A stretch of 64,000 nt of DNA from Lysobacteraceae bacterium PS02065 (GTDB taxonomy: Bacteria; Pseudomonadota; Gammaproteobacteria; Xanthomonadales; Rhodanobacteraceae), in NCBI GenBank assembly GCA_029959555.1, contig JASCPI010000024.1, forward strand, positions 1 to 64,000, read 5' to 3'. A model generated the notes under the pieces. It was given only the letters and a program-made list of their open reading frames with translations. It did no database searches and was not told the origin of the DNA. Shown here piece by piece: positions 17,901-26,374 of the stretch (positions are counted from its first letter, which is position 1; each line of letters opens with the position of its first letter). A program made the position numbers and the translations under genes.

Positions 17901-18668
17901 TGGCGCTTCGACCTGTCGGACACGGACAGCCCGAACAACTGGAAGGTGGACCTCATGTTCACCACGTACGGCAACGGCGGCGCGGCGGTCGTCGGTGACC
18001 AGCCGGTCTCGTTCAATCCGACTGCGATGCGTGATCTCACCACGCTGAGTCCGATCTTCGTGTTCGGCACCGGCAAGTACATCGGTCTGTCCGACCGTAC
18101 CAGTGCGATCCCCGAGCAGGCGTATTACGGTGTGCGCGATTACGGCACGAACAGCGCCAACTACCCGATCCGCGTGAACCAGCTCGTCACGCAGACCGTG
18201 ACCCAGGATGCTGCGGGCGTGCGCAACGTCACGACGGCCAATGCGATCCCGGATACGCGTCGTGGCTGGCGCATCCGCCTCAACATCCCGGGCGAGGGTG
18301 GCGAACGCGCCCAGCGCCGCGCGATTCCGTTCTTCACCAGCAACTTCGTGATGCTGTACTCGCTGATCCCGCGTGGCGAGGATCCCTGCGATCCTGGCAA
18401 TCGCTACGCGCTGATGCTCGTCGATGGCGGCACGGGTTCCTTGTCCAGGCCCGACAATCCGGCCGGGACGGGCATCATCGGTGGCGTGCTGTCGTCCAAC
18501 CGGCCGCCCGGCAACCCGCTCGGCCTCGTCGGCGGCGGCCGCGTCGTGATCCCGGATCTTCCGATCGACCTGCCGCCGGAGGTCCGCAACGCGATCAACG
18601 ACTCGACACAGACCGCGGATCCTGTCTGGAACCGCGGCGCCTGGCGGGAATTGCTCGACTGGCGTTGA
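14898..18668 (+). CDS. pilY1: type IV pilus tip adhesin/assembly factor PilY1
   Basis: 1256-residue secreted protein. A signal peptide spans about residues 14-44 (ends TTFAAAPG). The N-terminal region has a von Willebrand A-like metal site, [11 protein letters not shown] (DxSxS, about 73-83). The C-terminal beta-propeller starts near 760 with [52 protein letters not shown] (about 978-1001) corresponds to the calcium-binding loop that controls pilus extension and retraction in P. aeruginosa PilY1. Starts at GTG overlapping the pilX stop, or at ATG 14925, which has ACGAGG upstream. Key partner of the minor pilins; it also acts in surface sensing in related bacteria. Confidence 0.93.
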   Translation: [1256 protein letters not shown]

Positions 18669-18737
18669 TCGAACGAACGGGGCGACATCCATCATGGATG
18701 CCGCCCCGGCTTCATGACCATATCCAAGGGGAACACC

Positions 18738-19139
18738 ATGCGCAGGCGTCAACGCGGCTTTTCGCTCATCGAGATCATGGTCGTCGTGCTGATCATCGCC
18801 GTGATCGCCGCGATCGCGTACCCGAGCTACCAGCGCACCATGGATCGCACGCGTCGAGCCGATGGTCGCGAGGCGATCATGCGCATCGCTGCTGCGCAGG
18901 AGCGTTTCTTCACCAACCGCAACCGCTACGCGTCGCTCGCGGACCTGGGCCTCCCCAATACGTCGGAGAGCAACCACTATCGCCTGACCGTGACGCTCGC
19001 GAACGCGAACCAGACCTACACGATCACCGCCGCACCGCAGGGCATCCAGAGCACCGATGCGTGTCGCCAACTCGTGATCAACAACGTCGGCAACAAGACG
19101 GCGCCGTCGAACACGGGTACCAACGGCAACTGCTGGTAA
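18738..19139 (+). CDS. pilE: type IV pilus minor pilin PilE
   Basis: 133-residue prepilin processed at QRG|FSLIEIMVVVLIIAVIAAIAYPSYQ, with R-R-A-D-G-R-E-A following as in PilE proteins. The globular domain is short, with one Cys pair near the C-terminus. The ATG at 18738 follows AAGGGGAA by 5 bases and is preferred to the in-frame ATG at 18714. Last gene of the minor pilin operon; tRNA-Thr follows with its own promoter. Confidence 0.9.
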   Translation: MRRRQRGFSLIEIMVVVLIIAVIAAIAYPSYQRTMDRTRRADGREAIMRIAAAQERFFTNRNRYASLADLGLPNTSESNHYRLTVTLANANQTYTITAAPQGIQSTDACRQLVINNVGNKTAPSNTGTNGNCW

Positions 19140-19164
19140 GGGCTTTCGACGCTGTCACGAAGGC

Positions 19165-19193
19165 TTGTCGGTCGGCGAAGGAGTCTCTATACT
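19165..19193 (+). promoter_or_regulatory. sigma-70-type promoter of the tRNA-Thr/tRNA-Val pair
   Basis: TTGTCG (19165-19170), a 17-base spacer and TATACT (19188-19193) lie 14 bases before tRNA-Thr, at the right place for a stable-RNA promoter. The GC-rich discriminator after the -10 box fits stringent control. Confidence 0.7.
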
Positions 19194-19207
19194 TCGCCGC
19201 CCTCGGC

Positions 19208-19283
19208 GCCGGAATAGCTCAGTTGGTAGAGCGCGTCATTCGTAATGATGAGGTCGTAGGTTCGATTCCTATTTCCGGCACCA
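19208..19283 (+). tRNA. tRNA-Thr(CGT)
   Basis: 76-nt cloverleaf: acceptor GCCGGAA/TTCCGGC, D arm GCTC/GAGC, anticodon stem CGTCA/TGATG with loop TTCGTAA (anticodon CGT), T arm GTAGG-TTCGATT-CCTAT, and encoded CCA. A T6 run begins just after the CCA. Confidence 0.97.
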
Positions 19284-19320
19284 CTTTTTTCTGCGGCATC
19301 TTTTCTCTTCGCGACACCTT

Positions 19321-19395
19321 GGGCGGTTAGCTCAGCGGTAGAGCACTGCCTTCACACGGCAGGTGTCACAGGTTCGATCCCTGTACCGCCCACCA
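19321..19395 (+). tRNA. tRNA-Val(CAC)
   Basis: 75-nt cloverleaf: acceptor GGGCGGT/ACCGCCC, anticodon stem CTGCC/GGCAG with loop TTCACAC (anticodon CAC), T arm ACAGG/CCTGT, encoded CCA. Probably co-transcribed with tRNA-Thr 37 bases upstream. Confidence 0.97.
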
Positions 19396-19436
19396 TTCCC
19401 GTTTCGTCCCCTGCGTTCCTGGCCATCGGGCCTGAA

Positions 19437-19456
19437 CGACCGCCGCCCGGCGGTCG
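19437..19456 (+). terminator. hairpin downstream of tRNA-Val
   Basis: Perfect 8-bp stem CGACCGCC/GGCGGTCG with a GCCC loop. There is no T-run, so termination is possible but not certain. Confidence 0.35.
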
Positions 19457-19559
19457 AAGGGGAGACCGGACATACGGTCGTGCGAACCCGACGGATGCGC
19501 ATCGCGCCTGTCGCCGATTCGGGCAAGATCCGCATCTAAGGATCCCACGGGGCGACGTC

Positions 19560-20033
19560 ATGGTCAGCAAAGCCACACTTTCCACCTGCATTGCGCTGGC
19601 GCTCGCCTTCAGCGCGTGGTCGTCGACGGCGCATGCCCAGGGCGTGTATGCCGGCACGTGGACGGTCAAGGCCACGACCACGCCCAACTGGATCGAACCG
19701 ACCTCGCCGGCCCCCGCGCGACCTGCCGCGATCGGTGCGGACGTGACCTTCTCGCCCGCGTCGGTCAGCGGAGACGAAACGCTCGCCTGCACCAACGCGA
19801 CCTATTCGACGCCGACGCTCAAGAGCGACGAGATCTTCGGCAGCGGCATCGTCGATCCGGCCCTGATCACGCAGGCGCACGCGACCTTCTCGCTTCCGCA
19901 GAACGTGCAGGTCCTGCGCGTCGACTGCGACAAGGGCGTGTTCGACTATCACCAGGTCGATGCCGGCACGCTCGTCCTGCTGTACGACAACCTCGTCTAT
20001 ACGCTCGTACGCAAGACGCCGGCACCACGCTGA
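19560..20033 (+). CDS. hypothetical secreted protein
   Basis: 157 residues with a clear Sec signal peptide (1-26, cleavage after AHA in STAHAQGVYAGTW). The mature part begins GVYAGTWTVKATTTPNW and contains two well-spaced Cys residues (in TLACTNATY and VDCDKGV), likely one disulfide. The pattern recalls small periplasmic beta-sheet proteins, but I do not recognise a family. It is convergent with pilD, whose stop lies 55 bases beyond. Confidence 0.65.
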   Translation: MVSKATLSTCIALALAFSAWSSTAHAQGVYAGTWTVKATTTPNWIEPTSPAPARPAAIGADVTFSPASVSGDETLACTNATYSTPTLKSDEIFGSGIVDPALITQAHATFSLPQNVQVLRVDCDKGVFDYHQVDAGTLVLLYDNLVYTLVRKTPAPR

Positions 20034-20088
20034 CGCCGCGCATCTCCCCGAGGTCGCGTCGACCGCGCCGCGCAGTGCGTACCGGGTA

Positions 20089-20964
20089 TCAGGCGAAGAA
20101 CAGGCGTTCGTAGAGACGCGCGAGATCGGCGCCGAAAACGAACCACGTCCAGCCCGCGACGGCGATGAAGGGACCGAACGGTATCGGCGTCGAACGGTCG
20201 TTGCCTCGCGCGGCGAGGATCGCACTGCCGATGATCGCGCCGACCAGCGACGACAGCAGGATGATCGGCAGCAGTGCGGAGGCTCCCATCCAGGCACCGA
20301 GTGCGGCCAGCAGCTTGAAATCGCCGTAGCCCATGCCTTCCTTGCCCGTGGCGAGCTTGAACAGCCAGAACACGCTCCACAGGCTCAGCCAGCCGATCGC
20401 GGCGCCGATGATCGCGGCGGGCGCTCCGATGAAGACGGGCACGAGCGACAGCAGCAGGCCGATCCACATCAGCGACAGCGTGAGCTGATCCGGCAGCAAC
20501 TGCGTACGTGCATCGATGCCGGCTGCCGCGATCAGCATCCAGGTCATCACGAGTCCCGCCAGCAGCGGCCATCCCCACCCGAACTGCCATGCCAGGGTCG
20601 CGCATGCCGCGGCACTGATCGCCTCCACGAGCGGGTATTGCCACGAGATCGCCGTGCGGCAGTAGCGGCACTTGCCGCCGAGGGCGAGATAGCTGAGCAG
20701 CGGAATGTTGTCGAACGCCGACAAGGGGTGCTTGCAGTGCATGCAATGCGACGCCTTGAAGACGAGATCCGGCGGTGCGGGAGCCGTTTCCTGCTCCGGC
20801 TGCTGTCCGAGGATCTCTCGAGCCTGCTGTTGCCACTCGTGCTCGAGCCGGCGTGGCAGCCGCAGGATCACGACGTTGAGGAAGCTGCCGACGAGCAGGC
20901 CCAGCACGCCCGTGACCGGAATCAGCCACGCGGGTTCGGCAAGCCAGGCGATGTCCATCTCCAT
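20089..20964 (-). CDS. pilD: prepilin peptidase / N-methyltransferase PilD
   Basis: 291-residue inner-membrane aspartyl protease with about eight membrane segments. It cleaves the leader of the major and minor prepilins after Gly and N-methylates the new N-terminus. The cytoplasmic methyltransferase loop has the zinc tetracysteine (CMHC ... CRYC, about 76-105). The two catalytic Asp are in AGIDARTQLLPD and GYGDFKLLAALGAWMG. N-terminus WLIPVTGVLGLLVGSFLNVVILRLPRRLE is typical. Transcribed after pilB and pilC on the same strand but separated from pilC by a strong terminator, so it may have its own promoter. Confidence 0.95.
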   Translation of the reverse strand: MEMDIAWLAEPAWLIPVTGVLGLLVGSFLNVVILRLPRRLEHEWQQQAREILGQQPEQETAPAPPDLVFKASHCMHCKHPLSAFDNIPLLSYLALGGKCRYCRTAISWQYPLVEAISAAACATLAWQFGWGWPLLAGLVMTWMLIAAAGIDARTQLLPDQLTLSLMWIGLLLSLVPVFIGAPAAIIGAAIGWLSLWSVFWLFKLATGKEGMGYGDFKLLAALGAWMGASALLPIILLSSLVGAIIGSAILAARGNDRSTPIPFGPFIAVAGWTWFVFGADLARLYERLFFA

Positions 20965-21060
20965 CGTGTCGACGACCTCGTGAGCGTTGGAAGGAACCGA
21001 TCATGCCGCAAGCGTCGCGCCGTCGAACAGCGCGGTGCGTGGAAGGGGCCGGACGTCATC

Positions 21061-21090
21061 AAAAAAGAAGGCCCTTGCGGGCCTTCTTCT
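21061..21090 (-). terminator. intrinsic terminator of the pilB-pilC transcript
   Basis: Stem GAAGGCCC/GGGCCTTC (21067-21086, loop TTGC). On the minus strand it is followed by TTTTTT (plus-strand A-run 21061-21066). It lies 26 bases after the pilC stop. Confidence 0.85.
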
Positions 21091-21112
21091 TCGAACGATG
21101 CAGTGAAGGGGA

Positions 21113-22387
21113 TCAGCCGACGACCGAGGCCAGCTTGAAGATCGGCAGGTACATGCCGATGACCATGCTGCCGACGATGACGCCGATCACGACCATGATG
21201 AACGGCTCGAGCAGGCTCGACAGTGCGTCGACTGCGTTGTTGACCTCCTGCTCGTAGAACTCGGCGACCTTGAACAGCATCGCGTCGAGCGCACCCGATT
21301 CCTCGCCGATCGACACCATCTGCACGACCATGTTCGGAAACAGGTTGGTCTGGCGGATCGCGAGCTGGAGCTGGTGGCCCACGGCGACGTCCTCTCGGAT
21401 GCGTTTGACCGCTTCGTTGTAGACGATGCTGCCGGTCGCTCCGGACACCGAATCGAGGGCTTCCACGAGCGGCACACCGGCGCGGAAGGTCACGCCCAGG
21501 GTACGCGCGAAGCGGGCCATGGCCGACTGGCGCAGGATGTTGCCCACGACGGGAAGCCTGAGAAGGGCGCGGTCGACGAGATGGGCGAATTTCGAAGATC
21601 GCTTGTAGAACATCGTGATGCCGACGAAGAACGCGATGATGCCCACGAGGATGTAGAACCCGTTCGCCACCATGAACTTGGAGAGGTTCACGAGCATCTG
21701 CGTGAACGCCGGCAGGTCGGAGCCGAAACCCTTGAAGACCGTCTCGAACTGCGGGATCACGAAGATCAGCAGGATGCACGACACGATGATCGCGACCGCG
21801 AACACCATCGCCGGGTAGAACATCGCCTTCTTGATCTTGCCCTTGATCGCTTCGATGTTTTCCTTGTACGTCGCGACGGTGTCGAGCACGGTATCGAGCA
21901 CACCCGCCGACTCGCCGGCCTTGACGAGGTTGCGGAACAGCTCGTCGAACTGCACCGGGTACTTGCCCAGCGCCTCGTTGAGGGCGGCGCCGCCTTCTAT
22001 CTCGGTCTTGATGTCCACGAGCATGTTCTTCATGCGCGGATTGTTCTGGCCGCCTGCGACGATCTCGAAGCCCTGCACCATCGGCACGCCGGCGGTCATC
22101 ATCGTGGCGAGCTGGCGGCTGAAGATCGAGATGTCGCGCGCCTTGATGCTCGAGCCGGCGGCGCCGAACAGCGGCTTCGGCTTGGCCTTGACCATCTGCG
22201 GGTTGATGCCCTGGCGGCGCAGCTCGGCCTTGACGAGGCCGGCGTTCTTGCTGACCTGCTCGCCCTTGATCTTGACGCCGCGCTTGTCGAGGCCGCTCCA
22301 GACGAAGGTCTGCATGTCGCCGACCGACGCGCGTGACTTGCCGACGCTCTGCTTGATGCCGGCGCGAGCCGTAGCTGTGGTTGCCAT
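21113..22387 (-). CDS. pilC: type IV pilus inner-membrane platform protein PilC
   Basis: 424 residues with two repeated T2SF/GspF domains. ISIFSRQLATMMTAGVPMVQGFEI (about 86-109) opens the first and MARFARTLGVTFRAGVPLVEALDSV the second, with three long hydrophobic helices at about 190-215, 245-265 and the C-terminus (FIMVVIGVIVGSMVIGMYLPIF). PilC is turned by the PilB ATPase to lift pilins out of the membrane. Lies 4 bases downstream of the pilB stop, so the two are co-transcribed. Confidence 0.95.
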   Translation of the reverse strand: MATTATARAGIKQSVGKSRASVGDMQTFVWSGLDKRGVKIKGEQVSKNAGLVKAELRRQGINPQMVKAKPKPLFGAAGSSIKARDISIFSRQLATMMTAGVPMVQGFEIVAGGQNNPRMKNMLVDIKTEIEGGAALNEALGKYPVQFDELFRNLVKAGESAGVLDTVLDTVATYKENIEAIKGKIKKAMFYPAMVFAVAIIVSCILLIFVIPQFETVFKGFGSDLPAFTQMLVNLSKFMVANGFYILVGIIAFFVGITMFYKRSSKFAHLVDRALLRLPVVGNILRQSAMARFARTLGVTFRAGVPLVEALDSVSGATGSIVYNEAVKRIREDVAVGHQLQLAIRQTNLFPNMVVQMVSIGEESGALDAMLFKVAEFYEQEVNNAVDALSSLLEPFIMVVIGVIVGSMVIGMYLPIFKLASVVG

Positions 22388-22391
22388 GGGA

Positions 22392-24116
22392 TCAGTCCTT
22401 GGTCACGCGGTTGATTTCGGCAAGGCTTGTAACACCTTGGCGAGCCTTCTGGAGTGCGGATGCGCGCAGGTCGCTGATGCCGATGCGCTTGGCCTCGGCG
22501 GCGATCTGCAGGGCATTGCCACCGGCGAGGATGATCTTCTGGATGTCCTCGCTCATCGGCATGACCTGGTAGATGCCGGTACGGCCCTTGTAGCCCTCGT
22601 TGCAGCCCGAGCAGCCGACCGCTTCGTACAAGGTCATGCCGGCGGCGATATCGGCTTCGGTGAAGCCTTCGGCGAGCAGGGCGGGGGCGGGGATGCTGAC
22701 GGGACGCTTGCAGTCGTGCAGTCGGCGCGCGAGGCGCTGCGCGATCACCAGCGTCACCGCCGAGGTGATGTTGTACGGCGCGATGCCCATGTTCATCATG
22801 CGTGCGACGGTCTGCGGCGCGTCGTTGGTATGCAGCGTCGACAGCACCATGTGGCCGGTCTGCGCCGCCTTGACGGCGATCTCGGCGGTCTCGAGGTCGC
22901 GGATCTCGCCCACCATGATGATGTCCGGATCCTGACGCAGGAACGAGCGCAGTGCTGCCGCGAACGTCATGCCGCGCTTCGCGTTCTGCTGGACCTGGTT
23001 GACGCCGGGCAGGCGGATTTCGACCGGGTCCTCGACCGTGGAGATGTTGCGGCCTTCGGTATTGAGGATGTTGAGTGCCGTGTACAGCGAGACCGTCTTG
23101 CCCGAGCCGGTCGGGCCGGTCACGAGCACCATGCCGTAGGGCTTCTCGATCGCGTCGAGGAAGAGCTTCTGCTGGTCCGGCTCGTAGCCGAGCTTGTCGA
23201 TGCCGAGCTTGGCGGCCGAGGCGTCGAGCACGCGCAGCACGATCTTCTCGCCGAACAGCGTGGGGCAGGTGCTGACGCGGAAGTCGATCGACTTGGTCTT
23301 CGACAGATTGAGCTTGATGCGACCGTCCTGCGGCACGCGCTTCTCGGCGATGTCGAGGCCGGACATGACCTTGAGTCGTGACGAGATGCGCGGCGTCATC
23401 TTGACCGGCGGCGAGGCCACGTGGCGCAGCATGCCGTCCATGCGCAGGCGCACGCGGTAATTCGATTCGTAGGGCTCGAAGTGGATGTCCGAGGCGCCGC
23501 GCTTGATCGCATCGACGAGCACCTTGTTGACGAAGCGCACGACGGGCGCATCGTCGCCACCCGTCGCATCGACGCCGGTCTCGCCTTCCTCTCCGGTGTC
23601 GCCGAGATCGAGGTTCTCGAGGCCCTCGGCATCGTCCATGCCCTCGATCGTCGTGCTGCTGGCGTTGTGGGCCTGCTCGATCGCGCGCTCGAGCTGCTGC
23701 TCGTCGACGAGGATCGGTTCGATGATGTGGTTGGACTGGAACTTGATCTCGTCGAGCGCGCGCAGGTTGGTCGGATCCGACACGCCCACGAACAGGCGAT
23801 TGCCACGCTTGAACAGCGGCAAGGCCTTGTGCTTCGCGATGAGTTCTTCCTTGACGAGCTTGATCGGCACCTGCGCGAGGTCGAGTGCCGTCACGTCGAA
23901 CATCGGCACGCCGAACTCGAAGGCCGAGGCGAGCGCGAGCTGCGCGCTCGACACGAGGCCGTTCTCGGTCAGCCACGCGCCGATCGGAATCTTCTGCTTG
24001 GCCGCGTCCTCGACGGCCTTGCGTGCGTCGATTTCGCCGAGCACGCCTTCGGATACGAGGCGCCGGCTGACACCGGACAGGCCGGCCATCGTTCCGGGAT
24101 TGATCTGGGTCGCCAT
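22392..24116 (-). CDS. pilB: type IV pilus assembly ATPase PilB
   Basis: 574-residue hexameric extension ATPase. The N-terminal GspE-N/MshEN domain (about 15-150) may bind cyclic-di-GMP in relatives. Walker A GPTGSGKT (Lys340), Walker B DPDIIMVGEIRD, the His box (MVLSTLHTNDA) and the zinc tetracysteine (HDCKRP, CSGCNEGYKGRTG) are all present. An acidic Gly/Glu-rich linker (GLENLDLGDTGEEGE) precedes the ATPase. First gene of pilB-pilC; PilD follows. Confidence 0.96.
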   Translation of the reverse strand: MATQINPGTMAGLSGVSRRLVSEGVLGEIDARKAVEDAAKQKIPIGAWLTENGLVSSAQLALASAFEFGVPMFDVTALDLAQVPIKLVKEELIAKHKALPLFKRGNRLFVGVSDPTNLRALDEIKFQSNHIIEPILVDEQQLERAIEQAHNASSTTIEGMDDAEGLENLDLGDTGEEGETGVDATGGDDAPVVRFVNKVLVDAIKRGASDIHFEPYESNYRVRLRMDGMLRHVASPPVKMTPRISSRLKVMSGLDIAEKRVPQDGRIKLNLSKTKSIDFRVSTCPTLFGEKIVLRVLDASAAKLGIDKLGYEPDQQKLFLDAIEKPYGMVLVTGPTGSGKTVSLYTALNILNTEGRNISTVEDPVEIRLPGVNQVQQNAKRGMTFAAALRSFLRQDPDIIMVGEIRDLETAEIAVKAAQTGHMVLSTLHTNDAPQTVARMMNMGIAPYNITSAVTLVIAQRLARRLHDCKRPVSIPAPALLAEGFTEADIAAGMTLYEAVGCSGCNEGYKGRTGIYQVMPMSEDIQKIILAGGNALQIAAEAKRIGISDLRASALQKARQGVTSLAEINRVTKD

Positions 24117-24367
24117 AGGAATGTCGCGTAAGCCCCCGCTGATGCAGGGAATCTACCGCAAAACCAGCGTCGAAAGAACGGGGGCAACGGTGCGGCCTGT
24201 CGCATTCCCCGACATTGGGTACTCCGGAGCTGCCGCCATGATGGTCCGGGATCGGCAGGATGGATCGGAACGCCGTCGTGCGGGGTACACTCCTGACCGG
24301 TCGCGCGGGCACGCGGGGCTGTGTTGTCGACCATGCACGGCATGGCGACGTCCGTCGGGGAGACCGC

Positions 24368-25219
24368 ATGCGGATCAGTATCGTGCTGCCGGCCAAGAAC
24401 GAGGCGGCGGCGTTGAAGGGCTTCCTGCCGCGGCTCGCGTCGCTGCATGCCGGCGCGGAGATCATCGTCGTCGACGACGGCTCGACCGACGACACCGCGC
24501 AGGTGTGCCGCGATGCCGGTGTCACCGTGAAGCGCCATCCGTACTCGATGGGCAACGGGGCCGCGATCAAGACCGGTGCGCGCGCCGCCACGGGCGAGGT
24601 CATCGTGTTCATGGACGCGGACGGCCAGCACGATCCTGCCCTGATCGGCCTCCTGCTCGACAAGCTCGACGAGGGCTACGACATGGTCGTCGGCGCTCGT
24701 GACTGGGCCGGCCAGGCCGGCGTCGGGCGAGGTCTCGCGAACGGGCTCTACAATCGGCTCGCCAGCCACATGACCGGATTCGACGTGAAGGACCTCACCT
24801 CGGGCTTCCGCGCGGTGCGCGCCGACAGGTTCCGCGAGTTCCTGCACCTGTTGCCGAACGGCTTCTCGTATCCGACCACGTGCACGATGGCGTTCTTCCG
24901 CAGTGCCTACGCGGTCGCCTACGTGCCCGTGCCGGTCGCCAAGCGCATCGGCAGGAGCCACATCCGTCCGCTCAAGGACGGGGTGCGCTTCCTGCTGATC
25001 ATCTTCAAGATCGCGACCCTGTTCTCGCCGTTGAAACTGTTCGTGCCGACGTCGCTCGCATTCTTCCTGCTCGGCCTCGGCTACTACGGCTACACCTTCG
25101 TCACCGAGCACCGCTTCACCAACATGAGCGCCTTGCTCCTGAGTGCCTCGGTGATCGTGTTCCTGATCGGCCTGATCTCCGAACAGATCACCGCGCTGAC
25201 CTACAAGCGCGATGCCTGA
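24368..25219 (+). CDS. GT2-family glycosyltransferase (polyprenyl-phosphate type)
   Basis: 283 residues. GT-A domain with SIVLPAKNEAAAL, VDDGSTDDTAQV and the metal-binding DADGQHD; TSGFRAVRADRF is typical of dolichyl-phosphate-mannose-synthase-like enzymes that charge undecaprenyl phosphate. Two C-terminal membrane helices (about 213-238 and 247-270) anchor it. The start at 24368 follows CGGGGAG. The next gene, a GT4 enzyme, starts within its last codons, so both probably act in one lipid-linked sugar pathway. It faces the methyltransferase-flippase cluster. Confidence 0.87.
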   Translation: MRISIVLPAKNEAAALKGFLPRLASLHAGAEIIVVDDGSTDDTAQVCRDAGVTVKRHPYSMGNGAAIKTGARAATGEVIVFMDADGQHDPALIGLLLDKLDEGYDMVVGARDWAGQAGVGRGLANGLYNRLASHMTGFDVKDLTSGFRAVRADRFREFLHLLPNGFSYPTTCTMAFFRSAYAVAYVPVPVAKRIGRSHIRPLKDGVRFLLIIFKIATLFSPLKLFVPTSLAFFLLGLGYYGYTFVTEHRFTNMSALLLSASVIVFLIGLISEQITALTYKRDA

Positions 25220-26369
25220 GGCATCCCGCGCGACGAAACCACGCCGTGTTCTCGTCGCCGGCTACTACGCCGACGGCGCGGGCTACCCGAACGGCAGCGT
25301 GACGCAGTCGCTGCTGGTCGAGCGACTCGGGGCCGAGGTCGTGGACCTGGGCATGGCGATGCCGGCGCAGCATGCGCTGTGGCGCCTGGCACGCGGGGCG
25401 CTGACCTCTCGTATCGCGCTCGCGTTCCGTCTCTTCACCCGCAACGTCGCGTCGCTGCTGCGCGTGCTGCGGAAGGCCGATCGTCGCGAAGACGTCGTCT
25501 ACGTGCGCTATCCGTGTGTTCCCTTCATGCTGTTGGCATCGTTCCTGCCGCGTGCCTGGCGACCGCGCTGCATCGTCGACGCGTTCATCTCGATCGCGGA
25601 TTCGATGTTCACGGATCGAGCGCGTGACGGCGCATCGCCGCTGGCCAGGCTCGTTCGCGCGGTCGAGGGACGCGCCTTGCGCGCCGCCGACACGGTGCTC
25701 GTCGACACGGCGGCCAATGCCGTGTTCATGGCGGAAAGCCTCGGTATCGACCGGGCGAGGATCGTGTCGTTGCCGCTCGGTGTCGAGGAGCACGAATGGC
25801 GCCGCGGCGGCGAGCCGCACCGCGCGAGCGACGGTGTGTTCGTCGTCTGTTTCGTCGGTACGTTCGTGCCGCTGCATGGATTCGACGTCATTGTCGCGGC
25901 GATGGACGCTTTCGATGCAGGCGACGGGATCCGGTTCGTGTTCGTCGGCGACGGGCAGGACAGCGACACGCTCGCGCGCTTCATGCAGCGGCGTGGCGAT
26001 CTCGACATCGTCTGGCATCGCGACTGGCTGGGCCCGCGCGAGCTCGCCGCGCAGGTCGCGGCGGCGGACGTCTGCCTGGGCGTTTTCGGTGGCAGCGGAA
26101 AGGCCTCGAGGGTGCTCCCGTACAAGCTCTACCTCTACTTCTGCCTGGGCAAGCCGGTGATCTCGCAGGCCTCGCTTTCGACGCCGGATGGCGCGGCAGC
26201 CCCGGTGTCCGGTGTCGCGCCCACGGGTGCCGCAGTCGCCGCGGCGATCCGGTCGCTGCGCTCGGATCCGGTTGCGCGCGCGGAGCTCGGTTCGCTCGCG
26301 CGCCGGTACTTCGATGCCGTGCTCGGCAACGAGGCGCTGGCGCGAGGCTGGCGCGCGCTGCTCGGCTGA
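25212..26369 (+). CDS. GT4-like glycosyltransferase
   Basis: 385 residues, overlapping the GT2 gene by 8 bases. The N-terminal half (RRVLVAGYYADGAGYPNGSVTQSLLVERLG) is an atypical acceptor-side Rossmann domain. The C-terminal half has VVCFVGTFVPLHGFDVIVAAM, FVGDGQDSDTLARFM and CLGVFGGSGKASRVLPYKLYLYFCLGKPVI, matching the nucleotide-sugar domain of GT4 family enzymes. Cytoplasmic. Donor and acceptor cannot be told. It ends 5 bases before the convergent methyltransferase stop at 26375. Confidence 0.82.
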   Translation: MPEASRATKPRRVLVAGYYADGAGYPNGSVTQSLLVERLGAEVVDLGMAMPAQHALWRLARGALTSRIALAFRLFTRNVASLLRVLRKADRREDVVYVRYPCVPFMLLASFLPRAWRPRCIVDAFISIADSMFTDRARDGASPLARLVRAVEGRALRAADTVLVDTAANAVFMAESLGIDRARIVSLPLGVEEHEWRRGGEPHRASDGVFVVCFVGTFVPLHGFDVIVAAMDAFDAGDGIRFVFVGDGQDSDTLARFMQRRGDLDIVWHRDWLGPRELAAQVAAADVCLGVFGGSGKASRVLPYKLYLYFCLGKPVISQASLSTPDGAAAPVSGVAPTGAAVAAAIRSLRSDPVARAELGSLARRYFDAVLGNEALARGWRALLG

Positions 26370-26374
26370 GGACC

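Noticed and set aside
16047..19070. 1007-codon open frame antisense to pilY1
   Set aside because: Shadow of pilY1; no signal, domain or ribosome site.
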